44,262 nucleotides of DNA from Bernardetia sp. (GTDB taxonomy: Bacteria > Bacteroidota > Bacteroidia > Cytophagales > Bernardetiaceae). Below the pieces are notes generated by a model. That model was not told where the DNA came from and did not search any database. It saw only the letters and a program-made list of their open reading frames with translations. The DNA is taken from positions 14,272 to 58,533 of the forward strand of contig NZ_JAHDIG010000024.1 of the NCBI RefSeq assembly GCF_020630935.1, written 5' to 3'. Shown in pieces: positions 44,210 to 44,262 of the stretch. Position 1 is the stretch's first letter. Each line of letters opens with the position of its first letter. The position numbers and the translations under genes were made by a program.

Positions 44210-44262
44210 TTATACTCTTCTATCATAGGTAGTAACTACTGTATCTGGATAGAAATAGACCA
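44210..44262 (-). CDS. possible C-terminal end of a gene beyond the window
   Basis: The minus strand is open from the window edge to a TAA at 44210-44212, reading VYFYPDTVVTTYDRRV. A terminator-like hairpin follows at once. Only 16 full codons are visible, so the call rests mainly on the stop-plus-terminator arrangement. No family can be named. Confidence 0.35.
   Translation of the reverse strand, partial: VYFYPDTVVTTYDRRV

Overview
This is a chromosomal window from an AT-rich member of the Bacteroidota, most likely a Cytophagales relative of Flexibacter/Bernardetia. This placement is inferred from several signs. Promoters follow the Bacteroidota pattern (TTG, about 20 bases, TAnnTTTG), and Shine-Dalgarno sites are scarce. 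SecA is long and lacks the C-terminal zinc motif. There are families typical of the phylum (DUF6048/DUF6452 pair, DUF2795, SulP, large alpha-2-macroglobulin) and tRNAs without an encoded CCA. The species cannot be fixed from the sequence alone.

Layout. 1-1220: the 3' end of tRNA-Gln, a small unknown protein and an anti-sigma-like protein without zinc cysteines. 1470-4419 (minus): a secreted PhoD-like phosphodiesterase and a GAF-PAS-PAS protein with an H-box but no ATPase. 4915-9348: secA and an unknown membrane-anchored protein. 9400-10769 (minus): a retropepsin-like protease and RimK, an S6-modification pair. 11173-15081: a membrane-associated methyltransferase, a DUF1838 lipoprotein, a GT2 glycosyltransferase and an ECF sigma factor. 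15154-16904 (minus): ccmC, ccmD-like and ccmE for cytochrome c maturation. 17818-20346: DUF2795, hemE and an unknown lipoprotein. 20394-22466 (minus): DUF6048 barrel, DUF6452 lipoprotein and a PH-domain protein. 22695-29849: trmB (plus), then a small unknown protein and a 2040-residue alpha-2-macroglobulin (minus). 30024-35713: Maf, a 985-residue TPR protein and an outer-membrane barrel. 36199-41316 (minus): a small membrane protein, DUF1697, DUF1877, SulP, DUF6314 and bioB. 41740-42390: a tandem pair of identical, aberrant class II tRNA-like genes with their own likely promoter and terminator. 42618-44262: tRNA-Phe, a tyrosine recombinase and the tail of a minus-strand gene. The last segment looks like the left end of an integrated element that continues beyond the window.

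Most genes are housekeeping or conserved in the phylum. The unusual content lies between the genes. Several dispersed short-element families are present: a 120-bp terminal-inverted-repeat element (two full copies, 11-bp target duplication at one), a roughly 28-bp palindrome around GTTGTTGGTGT/ACACCAACAAC (one copy inside the glycosyltransferase frame, another split by a 243-bp insertion with an 11-bp duplication), a roughly 150-bp repeat with TACGGA/CGTAGGAACG ends, and twin hairpins of the type CAGGCTTCTAGCCTG. The strongest candidate for something undescribed is the duplicated tRNA-like locus at 41850-42343. It has a good acceptor stem and T arm, a leucine-like D arm, an anticodon loop without U33 and without any leucine or serine anticodon, and a hairpin inserted in the variable arm.
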